This document shows positions 8,252 through 18,176 of a stretch of DNA of 38,782 nucleotides, piece by piece. Source of the DNA: an uncultured Clostridia bacterium (GTDB lineage Bacteria > Bacillota > Clostridia > TANB77 > CAG-508); the NCBI GenBank assembly GCA_944388795.1, contig CALXKD010000015.1, forward strand, positions 1-38,782. The letters are read 5' to 3'. The position numbers and the translations under genes are program-made. Below the pieces are notes generated by a model. The model did no database searches. It was given only the letters and a program-made list of their open reading frames with translations, and was not told the origin of the DNA. Numbering within the stretch: position 1 is the stretch's first letter; every line of letters begins with the position of its first letter.

Positions 8252-8273
8252 CTTTATACCTCCTTGTTATATC

Positions 8274-8301
8274 AAAAAAAGACACCTAAATTTTAAGTGC
8301 C
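8274..8301 (-). terminator. Intrinsic terminator of folD
   Basis: Minus-strand hairpin GGCACTTAAA/TTTAGGTGTC followed by T7, between folD and dprA. It overlaps the region just before the dprA ribosome-binding site. Confidence 0.75.
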
Positions 8302-8316
8302 CCTTAATTTTTTATC

Positions 8317-9168
8317 TTATTTATTGTTTTGATTTTTTGTTGCTTTTATAACATTATTCATAAGCATTGCTACTGTCATTGGTCCCACTCCCCCTGGAAC
8401 TGGTGTGATATAACTTGCTTTTTCTTTTACATTTTCGAAATCGACATCTCCTGTTATTTTTTTATCCTTTCCTCTATTGATTCCTACATCAATAACAACT
8501 GCACCTTCTTTTACCATATCTGCTGTTACATAATTTGGTTTTCCGATAGCTGCTACTAATATATCTGCATTTTGTGTTTTATCCTTAAGATTTTTGGTTC
8601 TTGAATGACAAATTGTTACAGTTGCATGCTTATTTAAGCAACATGCCATTAATGGTTTTCCAACGATATTACTTCTTCCAATGATAACCAAGTTTTTCCC
8701 TTCCAAATCTATATGATATTCTTCAAACATTTTCATAATACCAAATGGTGTACAAGATATAAAAGTATCTTGATTTAATAATAATTTTCCTACATTAATT
8801 GGATTAAATCCATCCACATCCTTTTCATAAGATATTTCTCTAAACGCTTCATCTATATCCAAATGTTTTGGAATAGGACTTTGTAATAATATTCCATTTA
8901 CAGTTTTATCTTCATTCAATTCATGAATTAGGTCTATTAATTCTTTTTGTGTGATACTTGCATCTAATATATGTTCTTCATATTCTACGCCAATCTCATC
9001 ACATGCTTTACTCTTTGTTCTAACATATACCTTTGATGCAGGATCATTTCCTACCATAATGACTGCAAATTTAGGATTAATTCCTTTCTTCTTTAAATTT
9101 TCACATTCTATTTTTAAATCACTTCTTACTTTTCTTGCTAACTCTTTTCCATCGATAATTACTGCCAT
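8317..9168 (-). CDS. folD: Bifunctional methylenetetrahydrofolate dehydrogenase/cyclohydrolase FolD
   Basis: FolD interconverts 5,10-methylene-THF and 10-formyl-THF using NADP, supplying one-carbon units for purines and formyl-Met. The 283 residues match family length. The substrate and catalytic motif is ASKVYVRTKSKA with Tyr48 and Lys52. Further signatures are LLQSPIPKHLD, DVDGFNP, the nucleotide-binding GRSNIVGKP and the C-terminal TPVPGGVGPMTVAML. The ATG follows an in-frame stop by 12 bp. The only good Shine-Dalgarno, AAAGGAG, lies about 30 bp upstream, separated from the start by a perfect 7-bp hairpin (TATAGAG/CTCTATA), which could bring the two together. Promoter at 9225-9253 and terminator at 8274-8301 make it a single-gene unit. 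Confidence 0.95.
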   Translation of the reverse strand: MAVIIDGKELARKVRSDLKIECENLKKKGINPKFAVIMVGNDPASKVYVRTKSKACDEIGVEYEEHILDASITQKELIDLIHELNEDKTVNGILLQSPIPKHLDIDEAFREISYEKDVDGFNPINVGKLLLNQDTFISCTPFGIMKMFEEYHIDLEGKNLVIIGRSNIVGKPLMACCLNKHATVTICHSRTKNLKDKTQNADILVAAIGKPNYVTADMVKEGAVVIDVGINRGKDKKITGDVDFENVKEKASYITPVPGGVGPMTVAMLMNNVIKATKNQNNK

Positions 9169-9175
9169 TTTTTTA

Positions 9176-9207
9176 TTTTATAGAGCACCTGACTCTATAT
9201 CTCCTTT
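9176..9207 (-). promoter_or_regulatory. folD leader: distant ribosome-binding site plus hairpin
   Basis: AAAGGAG is followed directly by a hairpin with arms TATAGAG and CTCTATA and a 7-base loop, then an A-rich stretch to the ATG. The hairpin would shorten an otherwise too-long spacing. Confidence 0.45.
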
Positions 9208-9224
9208 CCTTCTTTTCTCAACTG

Positions 9225-9253
9225 ATTATATACTAACACATTTTTTTTTGCAA
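9225..9253 (-). promoter_or_regulatory. Promoter of folD
   Basis: Minus-strand TTGCAA, 17-bp spacer, consensus TATAAT, just upstream of the folD ribosome-binding site. Confidence 0.6.
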
Positions 9254-9264
9254 TATAAATATAC

Positions 9265-9308
9265 AAAAAGCTATTCTGTTTTTCTATTTTTTATTTAACA
9301 GAATAGCT
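9265..9308 (-). terminator. Terminator of the ligA-HAD-small gene unit
   Basis: Long hairpin AGCTATTCTGTT/AACAGAATAGCT with a T run on the minus strand, about 100 bp after the last gene of the unit. Confidence 0.7.
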
Positions 9309-9412
9309 ATCGAAAAAAAGGGGATGTTTATGATTATTAATATACTCTCTGTATATGTATAATTTTTGCAAGAAATGTGAATTATATGTGAATTCATCCC
9401 TTTTTATTTCAT

Positions 9413-9667
9413 TTATTTTTTCTTATAATTTTTCCATTCATGATACAAAATGTCTTTTAAAACTAACATAGCATCTAATTCTGTATATTGATATTCTTGT
9501 TGCAGACTTTCTAATAAATTTCTAATTTCTTTCGCATATTTTTCTACATCCACTTTATTGGTATATGTTGCTAAAACTGGATATTTTTTACTCCAGGCTT
9601 TTGTCCAATTCACTTTATCTTGGTTCTCTGCATTAGTATGTTTTATCACTTTTTCAATATCTTCCAT
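9413..9667 (-). CDS. Small conserved-looking hypothetical protein (84 aa)
   Basis: I do not recognise this 84-residue protein. It is soluble, Lys/Glu-rich and predicted mostly helical, with no signal peptide, membrane segment or cysteine motif. It reads MEDIEKVIKH at the start and ends WKNYKKK. It begins 27 bp after the HAD phosphatase stop, so it is the last gene of the unit downstream of ligA, followed by the terminator at 9265-9308. The ribosome-binding site is weak. Codon use matches the neighbours and the frame is open throughout, so I believe it is real, but no function can be given. Confidence 0.6.
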   Translation of the reverse strand: MEDIEKVIKHTNAENQDKVNWTKAWSKKYPVLATYTNKVDVEKYAKEIRNLLESLQQEYQYTELDAMLVLKDILYHEWKNYKKK

Positions 9668-9694
9668 AGTTTCATTCCACTTTCTCTTTATCTT

Positions 9695-10315
9695 TTAAAA
9701 TTCTATGTTATATTCTCCTAACAAATTTAAAACATCTTGGCTATCATTTGGTTTTACGCTTCTTCCTAATATTCCTAATTTATTTGCCGTTTCTAAAGTT
9801 TTTCCTGTGTCATCATCATCCACAAATAAGCATTCTTCTGGTTTTAAACCATATCTATCTAGTAAAGTCATGAATATCTTTTCATCAGGTTTTACTAAAT
9901 GTTCATAAGCTGAAATCATAATCCCATCACATAATTTAAAAAAATCTATATCTTTAAAATAGGTATAAGCAAATTCTGACATATTTGATAAAACATATAT
10001 ATGATATCCTTTTTCTTTTAAGCTTTTTGCAATTTTTACAGTTTCCTCATTAACAGTAAAATATTGACACCTATTATTCATTATCTCTTTAATTAAATCA
10101 CTATATTCTTTTGGTGCTTTTCTTTGCATTTCTTTTATTGCTTGTTCATGACTAATATTTCCTAAATCTAATAATTTCCATTCTTCTGTTTTATATATGT
10201 ATTTTTGTAAGTCTTCTGCTTTATTAGCATCATTTGTAAAATTCATTAATGTTTTTATATTAGAATCTTTTTTTATAATCACATTCATTAAATCAAATAT
10301 TATATTTTTTATCAT
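9695..10315 (-). CDS. HAD superfamily hydrolase (subfamily IA, YihX-like)
   Basis: HAD phosphatases use an aspartyl-phosphate intermediate. Motif I is IIFDLMNVI near residues 5-13, with the nucleophile Asp8 in a DLxNV context like YihX-type sugar phosphatases, where the second acidic residue is also absent. Motif II is the VLSNMSE segment, motif III is the Lys in HLVKPDEKIF, and motif IV is the FVDDDDTGKT loop. The helical cap lies between about residues 17 and 85. At 206 residues it is a normal length. A ribosome-binding site (GAAGGAAAAGG) precedes the ATG. The substrate cannot be told from sequence; a small phosphorylated sugar is a reasonable guess. Confidence 0.8.
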   Translation of the reverse strand: MIKNIIFDLMNVIIKKDSNIKTLMNFTNDANKAEDLQKYIYKTEEWKLLDLGNISHEQAIKEMQRKAPKEYSDLIKEIMNNRCQYFTVNEETVKIAKSLKEKGYHIYVLSNMSEFAYTYFKDIDFFKLCDGIMISAYEHLVKPDEKIFMTLLDRYGLKPEECLFVDDDDTGKTLETANKLGILGRSVKPNDSQDVLNLLGEYNIEF

Positions 10316-10350
10316 ATTCCTTTTCCTTCACATATTTTTGATAATATTCG

Positions 10351-10605
10351 TTATTCTTCTTCCCCAGATATTCCTATACGATATTCAATATTTTCCATAT
10401 GCGGAAACATTTCTTTTACTCTTTTTAGTGTCAGCATTGTCATTTTAGGTTGTGGGTTTTTCGGATTCGTAGATAATAGTTTTTGTGTATAACAATTTGA
10501 TGCTGTTTTAAATAATAAATAGCGATTTCTTACATAAGTATAGTAGATTTGATATCCATCATCTAAATCCTCCCACATCATTTCAAATGTATAGTTTTTG
10601 TCCAT
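10351..10605 (-). CDS. Small hypothetical protein (84 aa)
   Basis: Unrecognised 84-residue soluble protein. A longer reading adds 15 residues encoded by the arm of the palindromic element at 10619-10769, so I place the start at MDKNYTFEMMWED, which has AAGGAGG 5 bp before it. It is acidic at the ends, rich in aromatic residues (QIYYTYVRNRYLLF), and has a basic middle. Its gene follows ligA after the palindrome and precedes the HAD phosphatase by about 35 bp. No signal peptide or known motif is visible. Confidence 0.6.
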   Translation of the reverse strand: MDKNYTFEMMWEDLDDGYQIYYTYVRNRYLLFKTASNCYTQKLLSTNPKNPQPKMTMLTLKRVKEMFPHMENIEYRIGISGEEE

Positions 10606-10618
10606 TTTTTCCTCCTTT

Positions 10619-10769
10619 TGTCCAATTGGGGACGTTTCTGTTTGGGACATTTTTATGTAAAGTTATCATGATTTATAACTTCAAAAAATTGCAATATTTT
10701 GACTATTTAAAAACACAAGCCACAGCTTTACATAAAAATGTCCCAAACAGAAACGTCCCCAATTGGACA
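10619..10769. mobile_element. MITE/REP-like palindrome, copy A
   Basis: Two perfectly complementary 44-bp arms (10619-10662 and 10726-10769) flank a 63-bp loop. The outer ends read TGTCCAATTGGGGACG and the inner ends TTTTTATGTAAAG. Copy B at 25319-25468 has nearly the same arms with an unrelated loop; a solo arm lies at 12789-12830. The size and shape suggest a miniature element mobilised in trans or a BIME-like unit; no transposase is encoded here. Confidence 0.75.
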
Positions 10770-10770
10770 T

Positions 10771-12936
<2,166 letters not shown>

Positions 12937-12953
12937 TTACCCTTTATCAAATT

Positions 12954-14069
12954 TTATTCATCAACCAATGATGACAAATATTTGCTATTAAATACAGATG
13001 TTGGAATACAAACTATCGGACGAATAGCATATGAATTACTAACAGCCGTATTTCCACCAAACATCTTACTTGCCATTTCAACAGTAAACACATTATTAGC
13101 ATTAATCCAATTAGGTGAAGCAATCCACCAAGATGATGCTGTATCTTTATTATAAATTCCCCAATTATAGCTTGTCTCTAATGTAGGATTGTTTACCACA
13201 TAATATCCATTTCCTGTTACATTTAATCTTATTGAACTTGTTCCATTAGTACTTGCTGTTGCATTAAAAGAGTTTACATATAATTCCATGGTTGGACTTG
13301 CTATTGCAAAAATTGCATCATCATTAACATATTCTGCCCACTTTGTTGTATCTGTCAACCATGCTGTTGCTCTCAAATTATTATTTGTATTATCTTCAAT
13401 AAAAAAGTTTTCTTTTTCCAATAACATAGGATTTAATTTTTGTCCTATTATACTTACCATTGAGCTATTGGTATATGAACTATAATAACGACTTGGTACA
13501 TAACTACCAATAGATTCATCTGTTATTAAATATGTATAATTATTATCTTGATAAAACAATCTCCATACATTTGTACTCATTTCTGATGTTTGTACAGTAT
13601 AATTTGTTACTTTCTGTCCATATTTATCTGCATTTATTGCAGTCCCTATTGTCAACTCATTTTCATCAAAATCACTATTTTCTGAACTATTCGTGTATAA
13701 CTCTTCTATAGGCACTATATATCCACTTGGTGTTTCCACCCCTTCTTCTGTAACCTCTACATAATACCTATTTTCTTCGTCTGTATTTGCCTCATCTAAT
13801 ATTGTTTTTATATCTTCCCAAGTATCTACTGTTGCATCTTCTCCATTTTCCATCTTTCCTGCTACCCAATTAGTAATATCTAATTGTGCCTGTTCTTTTA
13901 CTGATGCTATTTCTGTTTCTCTGTTTGCATCGCTTGCCTTAGTTAATATTCCATTCTCTCCCGTTAAAGTTGCAATTGTTACCCCTGCTAAAATTAATAA
14001 AACTATTATTGTAATTACCAATGCAATTAATGTAATACCATTATTCATTTGTTTTGTCATGTTTCTCAT
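12954..14069 (-). CDS. Pseudopilin-like secreted/surface protein 2
   Basis: The protein has 371 residues from the ATG at 14069, which follows AAGGGAGA with a 7-bp T spacer. It has a short basic leader (MRNMTKQMNNG) and the pilin-like helix ITLIALVITIIVLLILAG, with Ala where pilins carry Glu5. Next comes a helical stalk (TETEIASVKEQAQ-like) and a globular C-terminus containing SSWWIASPNW and ending in IRPIVCIPTSV. That layout matches protein 1, though the sequences are divergent. There are no T4P assembly genes nearby. Surface exposure is inferred. The candidate invertible promoter at 14145-14336 lies upstream and faces away. Its gene is bounded by its own terminator. Confidence 0.8.
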   Translation of the reverse strand: MRNMTKQMNNGITLIALVITIIVLLILAGVTIATLTGENGILTKASDANRETEIASVKEQAQLDITNWVAGKMENGEDATVDTWEDIKTILDEANTDEENRYYVEVTEEGVETPSGYIVPIEELYTNSSENSDFDENELTIGTAINADKYGQKVTNYTVQTSEMSTNVWRLFYQDNNYTYLITDESIGSYVPSRYYSSYTNSSMVSIIGQKLNPMLLEKENFFIEDNTNNNLRATAWLTDTTKWAEYVNDDAIFAIASPTMELYVNSFNATASTNGTSSIRLNVTGNGYYVVNNPTLETSYNWGIYNKDTASSWWIASPNWINANNVFTVEMASKMFGGNTAVSNSYAIRPIVCIPTSVFNSKYLSSLVDE

Positions 14070-14144
14070 AAAAAAAATCTCCCTTCTTTTGTTTTCTATC
14101 ATTGTTTTTTCTTTTGCTATACTGCTATAGACTATTTTTAATAC

Positions 14145-14171
14145 TTTCTTAGAGTGGAATACTCTAAGAAA
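14145..14171 (+). repeat. Inverton 2 proximal site
   Basis: Arms TTTCTTAGAGT and ACTCTAAGAAA around spacer GGAAT; 75 bp from the start codon at 14069. The same arms recur in the site at 38537-38562. Confidence 0.7.
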
Positions 14172-14269
14172 ATAAATATCTTATATATTCTATTTATTAT
14201 CCGTATTTGAGAGATTTTTTTCATAAAGTTTTCTTTTTGCTTTTTATCACATGATATTTTGTGTTTTAC

Positions 14270-14298
14270 TTGACTTTATCATGATTTATTGATAATAT
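14270..14298 (+). promoter_or_regulatory. Sigma-A promoter inside inverton 2
   Basis: TTGACT, 17-bp spacer, TAATAT on the plus strand, 21 bp before the AGT of the distal site. Confidence 0.65.
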
Positions 14299-14311
14299 TG
14301 CATTGTAAAAA

Positions 14312-14345
14312 TTTCTTGAAGTATTCCACTTTAAGAAATTTTTTT
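14312..14345 (+). repeat. Inverton 2 distal site, also a terminator hairpin
   Basis: Arms TTTCTTGAAGT and ACTTTAAGAAA around spacer ATTCC, followed by a T7 tract. It is the inverted partner of 14145-14171. Confidence 0.7.
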
Positions 14346-14363
14346 ATTTTTTAGATTTTAATA

Positions 14364-14402
14364 ACAAAAAATATCCTCATTAGATGCTACTAATAAGGAT
14401 AT
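14364..14402 (-). terminator. Terminator of the hexapeptide transferase gene
   Basis: Minus-strand hairpin ATATCCTTATTAG/CTAATGAGGATAT followed by T6. Confidence 0.8.
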
Positions 14403-14439
14403 CTTTCATCACTTCTTATTTTATTAATTATAATTAATT

Positions 14440-15111
14440 TTATCTGTCTTGTTTTTCCACTACTTCATTTTTATTTTTGTAAATACTATTTTCTGGAACA
14501 ACACCTCTTACAGAAGATAATGGATAAATATTTGAATTTCTTCCAATAATTGTTCCTGGATTTAATACAGAACCACAACCTACTTCTACATTATCACCTA
14601 GCATAGCTCCTACTTTTTTTCTTTTCGTTTCTATGGTTTCTTTACCATTTTTTATTACAACTAATTGCTTATCTGATTTTACATTAGATGTAATGGAACC
14701 TGCTCCCATATGTGCTTTATATCCTAAAATAGAATCTCCTACATAGTTATAGTGTGGAACTTGCACTTTGTTGAATAAGATAACATTTTTTAATTCTGTA
14801 GAATTTCCAACAACCGCTCCTTCTCCTACAATCGCATTTCCTCTAATAAATGCACAATGTCTTATTTCTGCTTCTTTTCCAATAATAGCAGGACCATTAA
14901 TATATGCAGTTGGTGCTACTTTTGCACTTTTTGCAATCCAAACATTTTCCCCTACTTTTTCATATTTATCTTTATCTAATTTTTCTCCTAATTCTAAAAT
15001 ATAGTCTCCGATATTTGGTAACACTTCCCATGGATATGTACTTTTTTCTAATAAATCTTTTGCAATTGTTTCTTCTAAATTATATAAATTTTTAATTTTA
15101 CATTCTTCCAT
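14440..15111 (-). CDS. Left-handed beta-helix (hexapeptide) acyl/nucleotidyltransferase-like protein
   Basis: The 223-residue protein starts at MEECKIKNLYN (15111); AAAGGA precedes it, while a longer TTG start is unlikely. An N-terminal helical segment of about 60 residues is followed by hexapeptide repeats of the left-handed beta-helix, e.g. NVWIAKSAKVAPTAYI and GPAIIGKEAEI, with the GlmU-type HYNYVGDSILG and MGAGSITSN segments. This is most like the C-terminal acetyltransferase half of GlmU and related sugar nucleotidyltransferases. It follows, in the same direction, the UDP-sugar pyrophosphorylase gene (15174-16418). I infer that the pair splits the two GlmU activities (GlcNAc-1-P formation and uridylyl transfer), but other sugar substrates are possible. 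Confidence 0.75.
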   Translation of the reverse strand: MEECKIKNLYNLEETIAKDLLEKSTYPWEVLPNIGDYILELGEKLDKDKYEKVGENVWIAKSAKVAPTAYINGPAIIGKEAEIRHCAFIRGNAIVGEGAVVGNSTELKNVILFNKVQVPHYNYVGDSILGYKAHMGAGSITSNVKSDKQLVVIKNGKETIETKRKKVGAMLGDNVEVGCGSVLNPGTIIGRNSNIYPLSSVRGVVPENSIYKNKNEVVEKQDR

Positions 15112-15119
15112 TTTCTTCA

Positions 15120-15174
15120 ATCCTTTCCGATTTAAAAATAAAAAGGGAAAAATGAGTCCGTCCCCAAAATCCCT
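15120..15174. repeat. Short hairpin with GTCCGTCCCC motif
   Basis: Between the two sugar-nucleotide genes is AAGGGA...TCCCTT pairing around a GGGGACGGAC core. It resembles short REP-type sequences and may weakly terminate or attenuate between the two genes. It is not clearly a copy of the 150-bp palindrome. Confidence 0.35.
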
Positions 15175-16418
15175 TAATTTCTGTTCCAGAATTTTTCATA
15201 TAATTCCTTTGCTGTTTTAGGGCTATCTTCGCCCTCTTTATTTTTGACTGGTGCAAAGTCATCTTCTCTTTTTCCTCTTAATATGGCAATATCATCAAAT
15301 AATTCAAATGCATCAAAGATAAATGATTCAAATTTATATGAATTTGGCTCTGTTGGAATCACTTCTTTTCCATTTTCATCTATATATGAATTTTTCTTAA
15401 AAGCACTATGATAGATTAATGTTTCTTTACTGATTTTTTCGATTGCTTCTATCGTATATAGATTACACATAATGTGGGCTTCTCCATATTTTAGTTCTCC
15501 ATCTTCATCTACTTCCTCTGCCATTTTTTCTGGTAATTCTGTATATTCAATAACTTTTGGATGCCCATTCATTTTTCCAAATACGCCCACTCTTTCATGA
15601 GCATTTGCCTTTACGATTGATTTTGAGGCAATTTGTACTTTTTTCTTAATTGCCATCCCTAACAAAATAGTATCTGCCATTTTTAATAAGGCATTATCCA
15701 CGCCTCCAATGAATACCCATTTGATTCCTTTTTCCTTCATCTCTGCTAGACATCCACTTGCTCTTAGAGAAGAATATGTACCACCATTTCCATCAGATGC
15801 TTCCTTTATCTTCATATCTTTTCCTACCAATAGTTTTCCATTTACATCTACTAAAGGTAATTCACTTTGTGCAAAGAATCTTACTGACTCTTTGGCATAC
15901 CCAAAATAGTTATGTTTTTCCATAAATTCAATTGTTTCGTCATTATTTTGTTTACTTGTCATGATATACCATGGAATCACTCTTCCATATTTTTGATTCG
16001 CTTCTTTTAAATTTTCTGCTAAAATTTCGAATAGATATTTTCCTTTTCCATAAACATCTAATTTAAAAGTTCCCTTTGGTCCTGAATGTCCTAATCTTGT
16101 TCCTTGCCCTCCTGCCATTGTCACAACCGCATATTGTCCATTTTCTAGAACTTCTTCTCCTAATTTTTGAAATTCTTCTTTTTGCTCTTCTGATAATTTT
16201 TTCTTATCTAAATATGGCAATGGCTCTATTTTATTTTCTTTTATTTCTGTTTCTTTTTTTGTATTATCATATAACTCTTTTAATTGATGAAAATCAATTT
16301 TGCTAATTTGATCTATTAATGCTTGCTTTTTATCTTCATCTAATTTTTCTAACAATTTTATAATATGTTCTTGATTGTACATTTTTAATAAGTCTATTGT
16401 ATCCTGCACTTTATCCAT
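15174..16418 (-). CDS. UDP-sugar pyrophosphorylase (UDPGP family; UDP-GlcNAc pyrophosphorylase-like)
   Basis: UDPGP-family enzymes make UDP-glucose or UDP-N-acetylhexosamine from UTP and a sugar-1-phosphate. The 414-residue protein has an N-terminal helical region, then the nucleotide-binding signature VVTMAGGQGTRLGHSGPKGTF near residue 100. It also has the WYIMTSKQN segment, the GNGGTYSSLR loop and the GGVDNALLKMADT sugar-binding motif, all closer to eukaryotic-type UAP1/AGX than to bacterial GalU. The start has AAAGGAG 9 bp upstream. The neighbouring hexapeptide transferase suggests UDP-GlcNAc synthesis in the absence of a fused GlmU; substrate choice is inference. Confidence 0.85.
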   Translation of the reverse strand: MDKVQDTIDLLKMYNQEHIIKLLEKLDEDKKQALIDQISKIDFHQLKELYDNTKKETEIKENKIEPLPYLDKKKLSEEQKEEFQKLGEEVLENGQYAVVTMAGGQGTRLGHSGPKGTFKLDVYGKGKYLFEILAENLKEANQKYGRVIPWYIMTSKQNNDETIEFMEKHNYFGYAKESVRFFAQSELPLVDVNGKLLVGKDMKIKEASDGNGGTYSSLRASGCLAEMKEKGIKWVFIGGVDNALLKMADTILLGMAIKKKVQIASKSIVKANAHERVGVFGKMNGHPKVIEYTELPEKMAEEVDEDGELKYGEAHIMCNLYTIEAIEKISKETLIYHSAFKKNSYIDENGKEVIPTEPNSYKFESFIFDAFELFDDIAILRGKREDDFAPVKNKEGEDSPKTAKELYEKFWNRN

Positions 16419-16522
16419 TTTGTTTCGCTCCTTTTAGCTAATATAGTATAGTATATGTTTTTGTTTTTAATATTGCTATTTTATCATAAGCATCGGATTT
16501 TATCAAGTTTTTTTGAAAACTT

Positions 16523-16554
16523 GTCATAAACCCAAGAAAAGTCCAATATACATT
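16523..16554 (+). promoter_or_regulatory. Possible sigma-E promoter of spoIVA
   Basis: GTCATAAA and TATACATT about 16 bp apart, shortly upstream of spoIVA. The fit to the mother-cell sigma-E consensus is only partial; the spacing is slightly long. The call leans on spoIVA being sigma-E controlled in Bacillus. Confidence 0.3.
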
Positions 16555-16608
16555 AATTAAAGTAATTTAGTACAAACATTTTGAAAGTGATTAAAAGGAG
16601 GTATATAG

Positions 16609-18087
16609 ATGGAAAATACAAGATTGTATCAAGACATCGCAAAAAGGACTGATGGAGATATTTATGTAGGAGTCGTTGGTCCTGTACGAACTGGTAAATC
16701 CACTTTTATTAAAAGATTTATGGATTTATTAGTCATTCCCAACATTGATAATGAATACAAAAAAGAAAGGGCTAAAGATGAATTACCACAAAGTGCTGGT
16801 GGTAGAACTATCATGACAACAGAACCAAAATTTGTTCCGAATGAAGCAATTGAAATCACCTTAAATGATAATTTAAAATTCAAGGCAAGATTGGTTGATT
16901 GTGTTGGATATCTAGTAGATAATGCTATTGGTTATTTAGAAGATGACATGCCTAGAATGGTAAAAACACCTTGGTCTGAAGAAGAAATTCCTTTTGAAAC
17001 AGCTGCTGAAATTGGAACCAAAAAAGTAATTGAAGAGCATTCTACCATTGGTGTTTTAGTTACAACTGATGGAACCATTACAGATATTCCAAGGGAAGAC
17101 TATATTAAAGCTGAAGAAAGAGTTGTGAGTGAATTAAAAGCTTTGAACAAACCATTTATCATTTTATTAAATTCAAATGATCCTGATTCAGAATATACTA
17201 AAGAGCTTGCAGAACAACTAAGCGAAAAATACAATACATCTGTTATGCCTCTTAATTGTGAATATTTAACGATTGAAAATATTAATACCATGTTTTCTAA
17301 AGTATTATATGAATTCCCTGTTGACCAAATCTGCATCAAATTTCCTAGATGGATTGATGGATTAGATATGTCACACCCTTTAAAAACAGAATTATATAAA
17401 GAAATTAAAGATGCTTTTTCTAATGTAAATGTCCTAAAAGAAATCTCAGGCTGTGCAGATACCATTAAACAAACAGAAATCATTTCAAAAACTTCTATAA
17501 CAGATATCCAGTTAGGTACTGGAAAAGTAAATGTAGAAATCACCTTAAAAGAAGAATTATTCTACCAAGTGCTTACAGAAATTACAGGTATTCCAGTTTC
17601 TAATGAAGGAGATTTGTTTAGTATTATTTCTGAATTAGCTGATGTGAAAAAGAAATATGATAAAATCGCTTATGCCTTAGATGAAGTTAATAGAAAAGGT
17701 TATGGAATTGTAACACCTTCAATGGATGAATTAATCTTAGAAGAACCAGAAATGGTAAAACAAGGATCAAAATTTGGCGTAAAATTAAAAGCCATGGCTC
17801 CTTCTATTCACCTTATTAAAACCAATGTTGCAACAGAAGTATGCCCAATTGTTGGTTCTGAAAAACAATCAGAAGAATTAGTCAATTACTTACTTTCAGG
17901 ATTTGAAAGTGATCCTCAAAAAATCTGGGAATCAAATATCTTTGGAAAAAGTCTACATGAATTGGTAAATGAAGGCTTACAAACCAAACTGGCCAAAATG
18001 CCTGAAGAAGCACAAATTAAATTACAAGAAACATTAGAAAGAATTGTTAATGAAGGTAGTGGTGGATTGATTTGTATTATTCTTTAA
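16609..18087 (+). CDS. spoIVA: Stage IV sporulation protein A, spore coat ATPase
   Basis: SpoIVA is a TRAFAC-class ATPase that polymerises on the forespore surface as the basement layer of the spore coat. The 492-residue protein matches family length and has the Walker A GPVRTGKS at residues 24-31, the switch-like LVDCVGYLVDNA segment, TDGTITDIPREDY, and the C-terminal GGLICIIL tail that targets the protein via SpoVM. A strong ribosome-binding site (AAAGGAGG) precedes the ATG. It is monocistronic with its own terminator. Its presence is the best evidence here that the organism forms endospores. Confidence 0.97.
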   Translation: MENTRLYQDIAKRTDGDIYVGVVGPVRTGKSTFIKRFMDLLVIPNIDNEYKKERAKDELPQSAGGRTIMTTEPKFVPNEAIEITLNDNLKFKARLVDCVGYLVDNAIGYLEDDMPRMVKTPWSEEEIPFETAAEIGTKKVIEEHSTIGVLVTTDGTITDIPREDYIKAEERVVSELKALNKPFIILLNSNDPDSEYTKELAEQLSEKYNTSVMPLNCEYLTIENINTMFSKVLYEFPVDQICIKFPRWIDGLDMSHPLKTELYKEIKDAFSNVNVLKEISGCADTIKQTEIISKTSITDIQLGTGKVNVEITLKEELFYQVLTEITGIPVSNEGDLFSIISELADVKKKYDKIAYALDEVNRKGYGIVTPSMDELILEEPEMVKQGSKFGVKLKAMAPSIHLIKTNVATEVCPIVGSEKQSEELVNYLLSGFESDPQKIWESNIFGKSLHELVNEGLQTKLAKMPEEAQIKLQETLERIVNEGSGGLICIIL

Positions 18088-18128
18088 AGTAGACCTTTAG
18101 GAACGTACCCAATCGTTTCAAAATTGAA

Positions 18129-18166
18129 AACGGGCCTAGAAATTTTCATTCTAGACTCGTTTTTCT
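18129..18166 (+). terminator. Terminator of spoIVA
   Basis: Hairpin CGGGCCTAGAA/TTCTAGACTCG (with G-U pairs) followed by T5, 45 bp after the stop. Confidence 0.75.
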
Positions 18167-18176
18167 TAATTCTCAT

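Larger units (their letters stand above)
14145..14336. promoter_or_regulatory. Candidate invertible promoter (inverton) 2, OFF orientation
   Basis: Proximal site 14145-14171 and distal site 14312-14338 are inverted copies matching at 24 of 27 positions; each is also a palindrome around a 5-bp spacer, GGAAT in one and ATTCC in the other. The intervening DNA holds a plus-strand promoter (14270-14298) directed away from the pseudopilin-like gene that starts at 14069. A separate terminator for the next gene (14364-14402) means the distal hairpin is not needed for that gene. Confidence 0.7.
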
